This document shows, piece after piece, positions 41,187 through 50,507 of a DNA stretch of 64,000 nt (positions are counted from its first letter, which is position 1; each line of letters begins with the position of its first letter). Origin of the DNA: Fictibacillus macauensis ZFHKF-1 (GTDB lineage Bacteria > Bacillota > Bacilli > Bacillales > Fictibacillaceae); assembly GCF_000269865.1 (NCBI RefSeq), contig NZ_AKKV01000042.1, forward strand, positions 62,001-126,000, read 5' to 3'. The notes beneath the pieces are model-generated. The model saw only the letters and a program-made list of their open reading frames with translations, made no database searches and was not told the origin of the DNA. The position numbers and the translations under genes are program-made.

Positions 41187-42292
41187 TTAGAGTATTGCAT
41201 GTATTTGGTGGGTTGAATAAAGGTGGTGCAGAGACAATGATTATGAACCTCTATCGTCAGATAGATAGGAGTAAAATCCAATTTGATTTTGTTTTACATC
41301 ATCCGGAAAAGAATGATTACGCAAATGAAATACTATCTTTAGGAGGTAAAATACATGTTATACCTAAATTTAGGGGTACAAACTATATAGAGTATATTAA
41401 TTCCTGGAGAAATTTTTTTAAAACTCATTCAGAATATAAGCTAATTCATGGACATGTTAGAAGTACTGCAGCCTTATATTTATTAGTCGCTCGAAAGTAC
41501 GGTTTAAAAACTATAGCTCATAGCCATAGTACTTTCTCAGGATTTGGATTAGCGGGAATTTATAAAAAAATTTTGCAATTCCCAATTCGTTTTATTGCTG
41601 ATTACCTTTTCTCTTGTTCAAATGTAGCAGGTGAATGGTTATACGGAAAAAAGCATACATTTAAAAAAAATTATTATGTACAAAAGAATGCAATTGATAT
41701 TAATAAGTACACTTTCTCTGAACAAATAAGAAATAAAAAAAAGAGAGAGCTGAATTTAGAAGGGAAATTTGTAATTGGACACATAGGAAGATTTACAAAA
41801 GCTAAGAATCATAAATTCCTTTTGAAACTATTTAAAGAGATTTACTTTAGAAATTTAGATAGTGTCTTGTTATTAGTTGGAGAAGGAGAACTAAAAGAGT
41901 CAATTATTAAAAGTTCAAAGCAGATGGGAATTAGTGATCGTATTATTTTTACAGGAGTTAGAAATGATATACCGGACCTGTTACAAGTTATGGATATGCT
42001 TTTATTTCCATCCTTATATGAGGGACTACCTGTTACTCTAATTGAAGCACAGGCAAGCGGATTACCTTGTGTTGTTTCAGATAATGTAACTAAAGAGGTT
42101 GAAATTACAGATTTGTTAACATACGTATGTTTGGATGGCAAATTAGAAAGTTGGATCAAAGCAATAAATACTGGTACAAATCACAATAGAAGACAAAGGC
42201 ATTTAGAATTAGAAAAGGCGGGCTACGATATAAAAAGCTCTAGTACGACATTGCAAAATATATATACAGGAATAATCATAGAGCATGAATAA
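41183..42292 (+). CDS. Family 4 glycosyltransferase (EpsF-like)
   Basis: The 369-residue GT-B enzyme starts with MIRVLHVFGGLNKGGAETMIMNLYR, the signature of EpsF/CapH-type transferases, given in short. It also has HSHSTFSG and the donor-domain motifs IGHIGRFTKAKNH and FPSLYEGLPVTLIEAQASGLPCV. The glutamates of EGLPVTLIEAQ form the expected E-x7-E pair. It is coupled to the previous gene through a four-base ATGA overlap and to the next by eight bases. Confidence 0.88.
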   Translation: MIRVLHVFGGLNKGGAETMIMNLYRQIDRSKIQFDFVLHHPEKNDYANEILSLGGKIHVIPKFRGTNYIEYINSWRNFFKTHSEYKLIHGHVRSTAALYLLVARKYGLKTIAHSHSTFSGFGLAGIYKKILQFPIRFIADYLFSCSNVAGEWLYGKKHTFKKNYYVQKNAIDINKYTFSEQIRNKKKRELNLEGKFVIGHIGRFTKAKNHKFLLKLFKEIYFRNLDSVLLLVGEGELKESIIKSSKQMGISDRIIFTGVRNDIPDLLQVMDMLLFPSLYEGLPVTLIEAQASGLPCVVSDNVTKEVEITDLLTYVCLDGKLESWIKAINTGTNHNRRQRHLELEKAGYDIKSSSTTLQNIYTGIIIEHE

Positions 42293-43460
42293 AAAACAAA
42301 AACATTCTAAATACTCTATAAGTTATATATTTTTATCCTTATTCCCTATTCTTTCTTTATATCAAATGCTTCCTTTGGTTAATATAGGATATTTTATTAT
42401 CTTTCTATTTATATTACTAAAGTATATAACAAGAGAATTTAAACCTTCAATTAACATCAAATTATTTTTTGTATTGTCATTAATAATTTTTATTAATCTT
42501 ATTGTTGGATTACTTAAATATTCTAATATTGGTAATACTATTAATAATAGTGCTGGAATTCTTATATTTACTCTATTAGCAATTGTTTTGTGTGTACCGG
42601 AAAACCTTTCAAAAGAAAAGCTCTATATATCTTCTAAATTTGTGGGTATATTTTCTACTATATTTTTATTTTATCAATCAATTAATTTTCATGTATTTCA
42701 AGTGATTGTAAAAGGAAATCTTCCATTTTTAACACCATTAGAGGATGGTTTTAAATCTATAGAGTGGGGACGTCCAAGTGCTTTTTTTTATGAACCAGCT
42801 CATTATGCAATTTATATTGGGCCAATTTTTGCTATAAGCTTAATAAAAAAAGACTACATCACAGCTGTTTTATTTTTTGTTGGATTATTTGTGTCTACAA
42901 GTTCTACAGGAATACTTATTGCTTTTATAATACCAATGTATATTTACATAAAAAGTGTTAAAAAAATATTTTCGAAACTTTTTATATTAATTCTCACTGC
43001 TTTTATTTTTTTTATTACAACCTCTTTGAATAATAGCTTATGGGATAAGGTAGACTCTGAGAATTTATCTAGTAATATAAGAGTTTTAGGTACTTTAGAT
43101 TATCTAAAGAATTTTTCGGATATAGAATTTATTTTCGGTATAGGGATAAACAGGTTAGCTGAATTCGCGATGAATCATGGTTTCATTGCATATAACTATG
43201 CAAACGCATATGTATATTCTTTAATTAGCTTTGGAGTTATAGGCGGAAGTATATGGCTTTTTTATAATATTTCTTTAGTGAAACAACTATCTAGGGAATA
43301 TAGAGTATTAATTATAATATTAATATGCATTTCTTTTTCAGATCAGATTTTGTTTAATAGAAACCTTTTGTACTTATTGATATGGATTTATACATTTTCC
43401 TATACAAGATCTATGAGTTTTGAGTACTCAAAAAGATTAGTTGTTAGGGCAGGAGGTTAA
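42285..43460 (+). CDS. Wzy-type polysaccharide polymerase (O-antigen ligase-like)
   Basis: The 391-residue protein is almost entirely membrane-spanning (about ten to eleven helices). A large loop in the middle contains EWGRPSAFFYEPAHYAIYIGP, a pattern seen in Wzy-like and O-antigen ligase proteins where a histidine-containing loop faces outside. It should polymerise repeat units on the outer membrane face. Identification rests on topology and operon position, since these proteins share little sequence. ATG at 42285 overlaps the preceding gene by eight bases. Confidence 0.75.
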   Translation: MNKKQKHSKYSISYIFLSLFPILSLYQMLPLVNIGYFIIFLFILLKYITREFKPSINIKLFFVLSLIIFINLIVGLLKYSNIGNTINNSAGILIFTLLAIVLCVPENLSKEKLYISSKFVGIFSTIFLFYQSINFHVFQVIVKGNLPFLTPLEDGFKSIEWGRPSAFFYEPAHYAIYIGPIFAISLIKKDYITAVLFFVGLFVSTSSTGILIAFIIPMYIYIKSVKKIFSKLFILILTAFIFFITTSLNNSLWDKVDSENLSSNIRVLGTLDYLKNFSDIEFIFGIGINRLAEFAMNHGFIAYNYANAYVYSLISFGVIGGSIWLFYNISLVKQLSREYRVLIIILICISFSDQILFNRNLLYLLIWIYTFSYTRSMSFEYSKRLVVRAGG

Positions 43461-43465
43461 AATAC

Positions 43466-44632
43466 GTGGAGAAAATATTAATAATTACAAATGCAGATAT
43501 GTCATTACAATCCGGAAATGTTGTACTAATTACTAGAAGAGCACAAGAAATGTATAATCAATATAATATCGAAACAACTTGTGTAATTGTAAAAAGAAGG
43601 TATGAACAACAGATAAATCATTCAATCAAAGGAATAGAATTTGTTGTAAATGAGGATAGTACTTTTATTCAAAAATTCATTTTGGATAATAAGCCAATTA
43701 AAGTTATTTTCTATGGTATAGGGGCTTATTCATATATAAACATAGTTAAAATGACTTTAGGAGAAATGAAAATAAAAAGTAAATTATTGCTAGATGTTCA
43801 AGGGGCATTAGAGGAGGGCATAGAATATTCAAATCCACGTAATTATTTTAAAAATTACATTAAGTATTTAGTGAAAAAAAGAATATTTAAGAGGTCATTA
43901 GAAAAAACAGATGGAGCATTTGTAGTATCTGATGAGATGGAGCAATACTGTAAAAAAATTTCAAACAAAAATGATTTTATAACTTATAAAATAAGATGTG
44001 GAATAAATGAAGTCTTAACAACTGAGGAAAGAATAAATTGGAGGGTTGAAACAAGAAGAATATTAGGAGTAAATGATAATACAGTAGTTTTTGCTTTTAG
44101 TGGTTATAGAATGCCCTGGCAAAAAATAGATGAAATTATTAAGCTTTTTAAAGAATATGATAGTAAATATGATAATGTGTTTTTTGCGTTTTTTTGTAAC
44201 GTAGATGAACCTTTTTTAGAGTTAGTTAAACAAAGTTTTCCTAAAGAGAATTTTATTGTTAAGTTTTTAAATTTTGATGAATACTTTAAATATTTATGTG
44301 CATGTGATGTAGGATTTTTGTTGAGAGACTATAACACTACTAATAAAGTTGCTTTTCCTAACAAATTTTCAGATTATTTAAATGCAGGTCTAATACTAGC
44401 AATTCATAATTCAATTCCTGAACCGTTTAGAATATTAAAAGAAAATAATGTAGAATTTTTAGATGTTGAGAAACCGGAATTGAATTTAAAAAATATTTTA
44501 AATAGGCAGAATGATATTGTAAACTTCTATAAAAAAATTGAAAAAATATGTAATAATGAGCTAATGTACTCTAGTCAGATATCCAAGCTAAAATTAATTG
44601 AGGTAGATGAGAGGAAGGAAGGTCATTGTTAA
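43466..44632 (+). CDS. Glycosyltransferase, GT4-like
   Basis: The 388-residue protein begins like a GT-B transferase (ILIITNADMSLQSGNVVLITRRA) and has a second domain containing FAFSGYRMPWQKIDEIIKLFK and DVGFLLRDYNTTNKVAFPNKFSDYLNAG, shortened here. That region resembles the donor-binding part of GT4 enzymes that act on teichoic or exopolysaccharide repeat units. The catalytic glutamate pair is less clear than in the two transferases upstream. GTG at 43466 follows AGGAGG. It overlaps the flippase gene by seven bases. Confidence 0.75.
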   Translation: MEKILIITNADMSLQSGNVVLITRRAQEMYNQYNIETTCVIVKRRYEQQINHSIKGIEFVVNEDSTFIQKFILDNKPIKVIFYGIGAYSYINIVKMTLGEMKIKSKLLLDVQGALEEGIEYSNPRNYFKNYIKYLVKKRIFKRSLEKTDGAFVVSDEMEQYCKKISNKNDFITYKIRCGINEVLTTEERINWRVETRRILGVNDNTVVFAFSGYRMPWQKIDEIIKLFKEYDSKYDNVFFAFFCNVDEPFLELVKQSFPKENFIVKFLNFDEYFKYLCACDVGFLLRDYNTTNKVAFPNKFSDYLNAGLILAIHNSIPEPFRILKENNVEFLDVEKPELNLKNILNRQNDIVNFYKKIEKICNNELMYSSQISKLKLIEVDERKEGHC

Positions 44633-45912
44633 ATAGGATAAAAAAAGTTACAAGTAACAAACTATTTGTAAATGGTGCGTGGTTGTACTTGTTACAATTT
44701 TTCAATACCATTCTACCGCTTATAACTTTACCTTACATAACTAGAGTGCTTGGGAGTTCTCAATATGGGGTATTCTCATTCTCATTAACAGTAGTAACCT
44801 ATATTCAGGTTATAGTTGAATATGGATTTAATTTGTCAGGGTCTAGAAAAGTAGCTCTAACAAGTCAAAAAAGTGTTCATTCCAAGATATTTTCTACTAT
44901 TACAATTTCTAAGGTGTTTCTGTGTGCAGTATCTTTAGTTTTTTTAATGATTCTTTGTATTACTATGGGCATGGAAAAGAACCAATTAATTTGTGTTGGA
45001 GTGCTATTTTCCCTTGTTGTTGGATCTGTTTTTCAACAAACATGGCTTTTTCAAGGCTTGCAAGAAATGAAATACATAACCATTGTAAATTTAATTTCTC
45101 GCTCTATTTCAGTCGTATTAATTTTTTTATTAGTAAAGAGTAGTGGTGATATTTACTTATATTGCTCTTTATATGGATTAACTTTTTTTCTTAATGGACT
45201 GTTTAGTGTGTTGTTTGTTAAATACAAAATGAGCATTAAATTTGTTAGTGTTTCTTTCAGTGAAGTATATGCCGAACTTAAAGAGGGATGGTATACTTTT
45301 ACTACTTCGGCGATGACGAAATTATTTAGTACTTTGGGAGTTATTGTATTAGGTATTACATCAAGTGATCACTTAGTAGGAGTGTACTCCGCTATGCAAA
45401 AAATACCATTTTTGATTGTGATGTTATATTCTCCGGTAGGTCAAGCTATGTACCCATATATGAGTAGTAATTTTGCTATTGAAATTTCAAAAGGTCTGGA
45501 TTCAGTAAAAAAAATAATAAAAATAATTATACCTACTGTCTCTATTATAGGTGTCATACTTGTAATTTTCTCTAATTATATTGTCAATATTATTTATGGT
45601 GCAGAATATATACCGTATTCTTATCTTTTATTTCCATTAACAGGATGGTTGATTTTCAGTATATTAAATAATTTATTAGGAATTCAAATATTGGTTGCAA
45701 GTGGTTATCAAAAGGAATATAGTGTGGCTTTTCAGCTTAGCATGATAAGTGTTTTTATAAGCAATATTGTTTTAGGTTATTATTTAGGTGTTTATGGTGT
45801 CGCATTTGCCTCGTTAATTTCTGAAATTGTTTTAACAATAGCTCTAGCTTTTCAATTGAAAAAATTGAAAATAAAACATTTGTTCGCTCATAGAAGTTCT
45901 AAGGTGTTTTAA
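44626..45912 (+). CDS. Wzx-type oligosaccharide flippase
   Basis: The 428-residue protein with about 12 to 14 helices fits the polysaccharide transporter (PST/MATE-like) family. It opens with a loop containing TLPYITRVLGSSQYGVFSFSLTVVTY, the typical first-helix signature (shortened). It moves undecaprenyl-linked repeat units across the membrane. TTG at 44626 follows GAGGAAGGAAGG. It is the last gene of the operon; a strong terminator starts right after its stop. Confidence 0.88.
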   Translation: MLNRIKKVTSNKLFVNGAWLYLLQFFNTILPLITLPYITRVLGSSQYGVFSFSLTVVTYIQVIVEYGFNLSGSRKVALTSQKSVHSKIFSTITISKVFLCAVSLVFLMILCITMGMEKNQLICVGVLFSLVVGSVFQQTWLFQGLQEMKYITIVNLISRSISVVLIFLLVKSSGDIYLYCSLYGLTFFLNGLFSVLFVKYKMSIKFVSVSFSEVYAELKEGWYTFTTSAMTKLFSTLGVIVLGITSSDHLVGVYSAMQKIPFLIVMLYSPVGQAMYPYMSSNFAIEISKGLDSVKKIIKIIIPTVSIIGVILVIFSNYIVNIIYGAEYIPYSYLLFPLTGWLIFSILNNLLGIQILVASGYQKEYSVAFQLSMISVFISNIVLGYYLGVYGVAFASLISEIVLTIALAFQLKKLKIKHLFAHRSSKVF

Positions 45913-45957
45913 AAACCCCCAGGCCCTGTAGTAATTCTACAGTTCCTGGGGTCTTTT
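45913..45957 (+). terminator. Terminator of the exopolysaccharide operon
   Basis: CCCCAGG, CTGTAG, a TAATT loop, CTACAG and CCTGGGG form a two-part stem ending in a T-rich tail. It may also serve the converging gene. Confidence 0.92.
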
Positions 45958-45962
45958 AGTAT

Positions 45963-46790
45963 TTAATACCCCTTCCACCAACTAGCCACATGTGTCTTAT
46001 AAAGGCCTGTCGGTAGGGCGTATAGGTTATTCATATGGTTATTGCCGCCGTATGCGAGGGGCAACATGTGGAAGACGCTAACGCCTTTCCAATTGGCGCG
46101 ACCGAATTTGCGATCGTGGTATTTGATGAAGTTATTGCGGTAGTTGCCGGGTTTGATTTGCTTTTTCTTTGCTAGTTTTTTGTAGGAAGCTGAGTTTGGC
46201 ACGCTCATTTTTTCTTTTGTGTAACGGTTATAGAAAATAGGGTAGGGTTGTGCTTTTTTGTTGGCAAGGACGCTAGCAGACCAGGTTGTGCGAGATGGGG
46301 TGCTAGCATAACGTGACCAGTAGCTTTTTGTGACGAGACGATAGCGCCAGAATTTTGTTGATTTGACTTTGTATGTACGTGTAATGGTTCTTTTTGCTTT
46401 AATTTCTTTCGTTGTTAAAGAGTCTTTCATCGTGGCAAAGGATTTGGTTTTACCGTTTTTCTTTGTGCTTGTGCGTAGGTTAAGGTTAAAGTAAAACTTT
46501 TGTGGTGCTTTGCCTGTTATTTTTTTAATGGTGAAGTAGGTAGTGATGGTATGTTTTTTTGGATTAAATGATAGTTTTGTAGCGTAGGAAACGGCATTGG
46601 TACGCTGCTTGCTTTTAGTAGCGGCCATCATTGTCATGGCTTGTGATTCGCTTTGTTCTGCAAGAGCGGCGTTGCTTGCTTGTGGTACCCATTCGTTGTT
46701 TGTGTTGGGAGCGGTTGCTTCAGCAACAGGACTTACAGCTGCTAGTGTAAGAGCAACGGCAGGAATACATAGTGAAAGTCTCTTTTTCAT
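45963..46790 (-). CDS. Secreted basic protein with a C-terminal HNH-like motif
   Basis: The 275-residue protein has a signal peptide (about 1-25). A middle domain rich in K/T/S follows (AATKSKQRTNAVSYATKLSFN ... STKFWRYRLVTKSYW, shortened). The C-terminal 60 residues read HMLPLAYGGNNHMNNLYALP followed by a late histidine (KTHVASWW), a pattern like H-xxPL-x-GG-N-NL-L-H in HNH nucleases. It may be an extracellular nuclease. The usual first histidine pair is not complete (FHML instead of HHI), so activity is uncertain. ATG at 46790 follows AGGAGG. Confidence 0.6.
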   Translation of the reverse strand: MKKRLSLCIPAVALTLAAVSPVAEATAPNTNNEWVPQASNAALAEQSESQAMTMMAATKSKQRTNAVSYATKLSFNPKKHTITTYFTIKKITGKAPQKFYFNLNLRTSTKKNGKTKSFATMKDSLTTKEIKAKRTITRTYKVKSTKFWRYRLVTKSYWSRYASTPSRTTWSASVLANKKAQPYPIFYNRYTKEKMSVPNSASYKKLAKKKQIKPGNYRNNFIKYHDRKFGRANWKGVSVFHMLPLAYGGNNHMNNLYALPTGLYKTHVASWWKGY

Positions 46791-46888
46791 GGTTTTTCCT
46801 CCTATTCCATTATGAACCTAATTATAACGAATAAGAGAGCAGAGAAAACGTGTCCTAACGCCTATTTTTACGGACTATTCTATATTTC

Positions 46889-47698
46889 TTAGTAATACTT
46901 GGTGTCATCTAGTAAGAGTAAATGCTCTGGTACGATGAGCGATGCTGCTTGCAAGCTATAGTAATAGAGCGTTAGCGGATAGGCTTGCTCAGTAGGGACG
47001 AGTTCTAGTGTTTCACTTGCAAGCGGTAAAAAGGCAAGCCCCTGTTCTTTTTGAATGTAGCTTTCGATGACAGCGTATGAATCTACCGGATGTACTTGTG
47101 CTAATGATAGCTGATGATGCTGCAAAAATGCTTCTGTATGCTGTCGAAAAGGACAGTGTGGATCCTGGCTGACGAAAAAGCGCGTATTGGCTAAATCAGG
47201 GCATGTTACGCCCTTTTTTTGTACCAATCCTATATCTATGACGGTGCTGTGCAGTTGCGTAATCGCCGGATGTTCCAACGCCTCATACGTAATGATTACA
47301 TCTACTTCGCGAGCGAGTAGTTGAGGTAAAAGCGCCTGTCGCTTCTCAATGGAACATTGACATGGATCGAGTGTGTGTAGAAGGCGGTCCTTTAGCTCAC
47401 TCATTACAATGGCTTGGGTTGTGGCCAAGCGCAACGGTGGTGTTGTTTCTTGAAGCTCTTGCTTCGCCTGTTGTAGTAAGGAGAAAATCTGTTCGGTATA
47501 ACGCAGCAAGATGACCCCTTTTGGCAACAGCGTTGTCCCTTTATTGCTACGCTGCAGAAGCGGTGCATGCAGTTCGTGTTCTAGCTGCTGGATGCGAGCA
47601 GATACGTGCGGTTGGACATAGCCAAGCTGTTCGGCAGCTTTCGTCATTGACCCCGTTTCTGCTACTGTTCGAAAAATCCATAAATCAGTAAAGTCCAT
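46889..47698 (-). CDS. LysR-family transcriptional regulator
   Basis: The 269-residue protein has the N-terminal LysR winged helix (residues 1-60: LWIFRTVAETGSMTKAAEQLGYVQPHVSARIQQLE in short pieces) and a periplasmic-binding-like effector domain with RLATTQAIVMSELKDRL and GLAFLP. It should bind the divergent promoter between itself and the DUF4865 gene, as LysR regulators usually do. ATG at 47698 follows AGAAGGGA; the longer frame to 47722 lacks a suitable site. Confidence 0.92.
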   Translation of the reverse strand: MDFTDLWIFRTVAETGSMTKAAEQLGYVQPHVSARIQQLEHELHAPLLQRSNKGTTLLPKGVILLRYTEQIFSLLQQAKQELQETTPPLRLATTQAIVMSELKDRLLHTLDPCQCSIEKRQALLPQLLAREVDVIITYEALEHPAITQLHSTVIDIGLVQKKGVTCPDLANTRFFVSQDPHCPFRQHTEAFLQHHQLSLAQVHPVDSYAVIESYIQKEQGLAFLPLASETLELVPTEQAYPLTLYYYSLQAASLIVPEHLLLLDDTKYY

Positions 47699-47816
47699 GA
47701 GTATTCCCTTCTTTTTAGCCATCAGTTTTCCTGATGGTGCGTATCATTACTACCTCTTTTACAGTGCGTGGCGTTCACTTTATCCTAAGTAGGTACTTAC
47801 TTAAGGAGCTGATGAA
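47699..47816. promoter_or_regulatory. LysR/DUF4865 divergent promoter
   Basis: This 118-base gap holds the promoters of both genes. The near-palindrome CTAAGTAGGTACTTACTTAAG (about 47782-47803) is a candidate LysR binding site next to the DUF4865 ribosome binding site. Confidence 0.4.
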
Positions 47817-48359
47817 ATGATTTCAATGCACTATAGCATACCATTTCCAACGAATTATGACATGTCTCACATACGCAATCGCGTTGCTGAAAATGGAGCA
47901 AAAACCGATTTCTTTGATGGTTTAGAAATGAAGGCCTATTTGATGTGTGAGAAAAATCGCTTCGGTAATTCTCATAATGGTTATGCCCCGCTTTATTTAT
48001 GGAATGATCCGGATGGGATGAATACGTTCTTATTTCAAGGCTATTATGATCAAATTGTTACGAGTTTTGGCTGGCAATCTGTTGCGGTTAGTATTCCGTA
48101 TGATGTACAAATACCAGCAGACATGCCTCATCATCTTTATATCGTTCATAACGGAGGGAAGCTAAAGCCATCTGCTTCGTTAAGGAATCCCTCCTTGCCG
48201 TCTGCAAAAACAAATGAGCTCGGTAAGGTGGTGCTGTATAATCCAACGAGTTGGCGGTACGATTGCTATGAGTTTATGAAGGAGAAACCGAGTGAGCAGG
48301 GTGTTCCAGGGCGAACGGTTTATGAAATGCTTCATCTTTCGCGGGGAGCCAGCAAGTAG
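47817..48359 (+). CDS. DUF4865-family protein
   Basis: The 180-residue protein matches DUF4865: the opening MHYSIPFPTNYDMSHIRNRVAENG and the central PLYLWNDPDGMNTFLFQGYYDQI are characteristic (shortened). The family is often next to LysR regulators and is thought to resemble heme-degrading or dimeric alpha-beta barrel enzymes, but no reaction is known to me. ATG at 47817 follows AAGGAGCTGATGAA. It is divergent from the LysR gene, which probably regulates it. Confidence 0.82.
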   Translation: MISMHYSIPFPTNYDMSHIRNRVAENGAKTDFFDGLEMKAYLMCEKNRFGNSHNGYAPLYLWNDPDGMNTFLFQGYYDQIVTSFGWQSVAVSIPYDVQIPADMPHHLYIVHNGGKLKPSASLRNPSLPSAKTNELGKVVLYNPTSWRYDCYEFMKEKPSEQGVPGRTVYEMLHLSRGASK

Positions 48360-48420
48360 GGCTTTGGACAGCTAGGCAAGCAAATGTAACTTCGGTAAAA
48401 TAACGGGGAGGAGGGATTTT

Positions 48421-48858
48421 ATGAAAAAGGGTATTGGAATTGCAATTGTTGTGGCAATAATTGGACTCATCCTTGCCGTTCTTTTCTTTATGGATTTTAT
48501 TTTCCTCCATTTATTCGGATTGCAGTATGACTCTGTTGGGGCACTAGTGCTATTTATCTTTCTCTACTCTTTTATAGAAATGCCTATAACTTTATTCGTA
48601 ACGATTATTTCGCGAGCACTAACAACAGCAGGGATTCTAAAGACAAGTAATGGAATGGTGACCTTTCTTCTCAATCTAAGTAGTGCGTGGTTACTGATTG
48701 GTCTCGTCGATTTAATGATGGATAAGGTGTCGATTTCCGTATTCGGCGGCTTTTTGTTTGCACTTATTAGTGCGCTTATTGGTTGGCTTATTAATGATTC
48801 AGAGGATAAAACCATTGAAGAGTTGGATGAGGAAGTAAAAAAACACCGTCAGTCATAA
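48421..48858 (+). CDS. Membrane protein, possibly YrvL family
   Basis: The 145-residue protein has four predicted helices (about 5-30, 38-60, 75-95 and 103-120) and a charged tail DSEDKTIEELDEEVKKH. The layout and the FLHLFGLQYDSVGALVLFIFLY region recall YrvL, a Bacillus subtilis protein that regulates SigO activity in the stress response to acid or wall damage; I am unsure of this link. ATG at 48421 follows GGGGAGGAGGG. A terminator shared with the converging gene follows the stop. Confidence 0.6.
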   Translation: MKKGIGIAIVVAIIGLILAVLFFMDFIFLHLFGLQYDSVGALVLFIFLYSFIEMPITLFVTIISRALTTAGILKTSNGMVTFLLNLSSAWLLIGLVDLMMDKVSISVFGGFLFALISALIGWLINDSEDKTIEELDEEVKKHRQS

Positions 48859-48860
48859 AG

Positions 48861-48900
48861 AGAAACCGGAAGAGGTGTTGATCATTACTTCCGGTTTTTC
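48861..48900 (+). terminator. Bidirectional terminator
   Basis: GAAACCGGAAG and CTTCCGGTTTTTC pair between two converging genes. Confidence 0.87.
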
Positions 48901-48904
48901 AATG

Positions 48905-49360
48905 CTATAGAAAGAACTTCACGATAAAATCTGCAAGCATATCGGCTACTTTTTCCGGAATACCTACTTTCATAAATGCATGTGTTAAGCCCCACCATGA
49001 ATACACTTCGATTGTATCCACTGCTTTTACCATTTTACCGCCATACTTTTCTACAGCGTTTCGTACAGCTTTAATTGGAATGAGATTGCGGTGCGTAACA
49101 ACAAATTTTACTGCTTTACGTACGGCTGTTACTTTCCAAGCAGCATGTATTTTTTTAGTTTTCATAGCGGCTTGTGCTTGTTTTTTGTATGTATCAAGCG
49201 CATGCTTACTTACTTTTTCTTGTTTAATAACCTTATTAAGCTCTGCTTGCTCTTTTGCTTTAGTTGTGATGGTAGACGATGCTGCATGGGTTAGTGAAGG
49301 CAGAAGTGATCCGGTAAGTAATAGTCCAGATAATGCAAGTACAGATGTTTTCTTTAACAT
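48905..49360 (-). CDS. Small secreted basic protein, 151 aa
   Basis: A signal peptide covers about residues 1-26 (LLTGSLLPSLTHA). The mature protein is lysine-rich and helical, contains AAWKVTAVRKAVKFVVTHRN, and ends in an amphipathic C terminus with VADMLADFIVKFF. A secreted, cationic, amphipathic protein of this sort might be antimicrobial or bind the wall, but no family is recognised. ATG at 49360 follows AAAAAGGGG. It converges with the YrvL-like gene. Confidence 0.65.
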   Translation of the reverse strand: MLKKTSVLALSGLLLTGSLLPSLTHAASSTITTKAKEQAELNKVIKQEKVSKHALDTYKKQAQAAMKTKKIHAAWKVTAVRKAVKFVVTHRNLIPIKAVRNAVEKYGGKMVKAVDTIEVYSWWGLTHAFMKVGIPEKVADMLADFIVKFFL

Positions 49361-49624
49361 AAAAAAATCCCCTTTTTCTCTTTTTTTCTAGTTATTACCT
49401 CTTTTATATTACGTGTTCTAGTGTGGATTTCAATTGGTCGAAAGGCGGGTCTTTTACAACTCATCAAAAGAGTGTCATTCTCATTATTTTGTTTTTTTTT
49501 AGGTCTTTTGGCCAGTTTGCATTTGTGAAAAAAGGCGGTAAATAAATATAAAGAAACTAGATAAATATATCTATTTTAAGGAAGAATGTTACAATAATAT
49601 AGACTTAAGGAGGATGGGGGGGTT

Positions 49625-50428
49625 ATGAAAAAATGGTGTATTTTATGTGTATTACTTAGTTTTGTGTTAGCTGGCTGTGGAGAATCAAGTGCTCAGCACA
49701 CAACGACGGTAAAACCTGTTTCACACGATACAGACGTTCAGCAAAAATGGTCGGGCGAATGGAAGCGTTCAGGCGCGTATGATGGTGGTAGTGTAACGAT
49801 TACAAAAGAAAAAGCGAACAGCTTTCAAGCGACGTTCGAAGTTACAAACGGTGCACACCTCGGCTATTTGAAAGGAACAGGGTCAATTAGAGGAAACGAA
49901 GCAACTGTAAAAGAAGCAGAATTTGATACCGGATGTATCTTAACAGTAAAGCGAAATGGTGCAGTATTAAATGTAACGGCAAATGACGCTTGTAGTGAAG
50001 TAGGTGGAGAAGGGACGAGTTTTGAAGGCACCTATTCACAAGGAAAAGAGAAAGAGAACGAGGAATCAAAAACGTTAGTAGGCAAGGGACAGTGGATTAC
50101 AGCGTCGGTAGATGAGCAATTCAAGACATTATTCGGCAAAAAGTACGAGACCCTCGCAGCAAATTTTCAACTTGTGTCTGACTCGTACGATGAAACCCTC
50201 CAAGCAGACGTTCTTTCTGGGGCTGTACGTGGCTTATATGGAACGATGGAAGGCGTTATTATGAAAGACAGTGCAGGCAAGCTTTATGGCGCAACGATTA
50301 TCGATGGCAAAAAAGTACTGTATATTACGAATAACAAAAGCTATAGCGATCGCTTACCGAAAGCGATACAAGCATGGCGCAAGCAGTTTAAAGGCTATCC
50401 TGTTTCCTACGTGTATCAGCGATTGTAG
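49625..50428 (+). CDS. Lipoprotein, paralogue of the secreted protein at 32347
   Basis: The 267-residue protein has a lipobox LAGC (Cys18) and then two domains also present in the 32347 protein: QKWSGEWKRSGAYDGGSVTI with TGCILTVKR and DACSEV, then GQWITASVDEQFKTLFGKKYE with GAVRGLYGTMEGVIMKD and a closing GYPVSYVYQ. The two differ in anchoring: one lipoprotein, one secreted. The cysteine pair is conserved and may form a disulfide. Function unknown. ATG at 49625 follows AAGGAGGATGGGG. Confidence 0.78.
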   Translation: MKKWCILCVLLSFVLAGCGESSAQHTTTVKPVSHDTDVQQKWSGEWKRSGAYDGGSVTITKEKANSFQATFEVTNGAHLGYLKGTGSIRGNEATVKEAEFDTGCILTVKRNGAVLNVTANDACSEVGGEGTSFEGTYSQGKEKENEESKTLVGKGQWITASVDEQFKTLFGKKYETLAANFQLVSDSYDETLQADVLSGAVRGLYGTMEGVIMKDSAGKLYGATIIDGKKVLYITNNKSYSDRLPKAIQAWRKQFKGYPVSYVYQRL

Positions 50429-50507
50429 CTCGAATAGTTTCACCTAATCATACATAGTTATTGTATAATGGATAATAATCACATTTAATTCCTTAGGAGG
50501 GTGTCAT

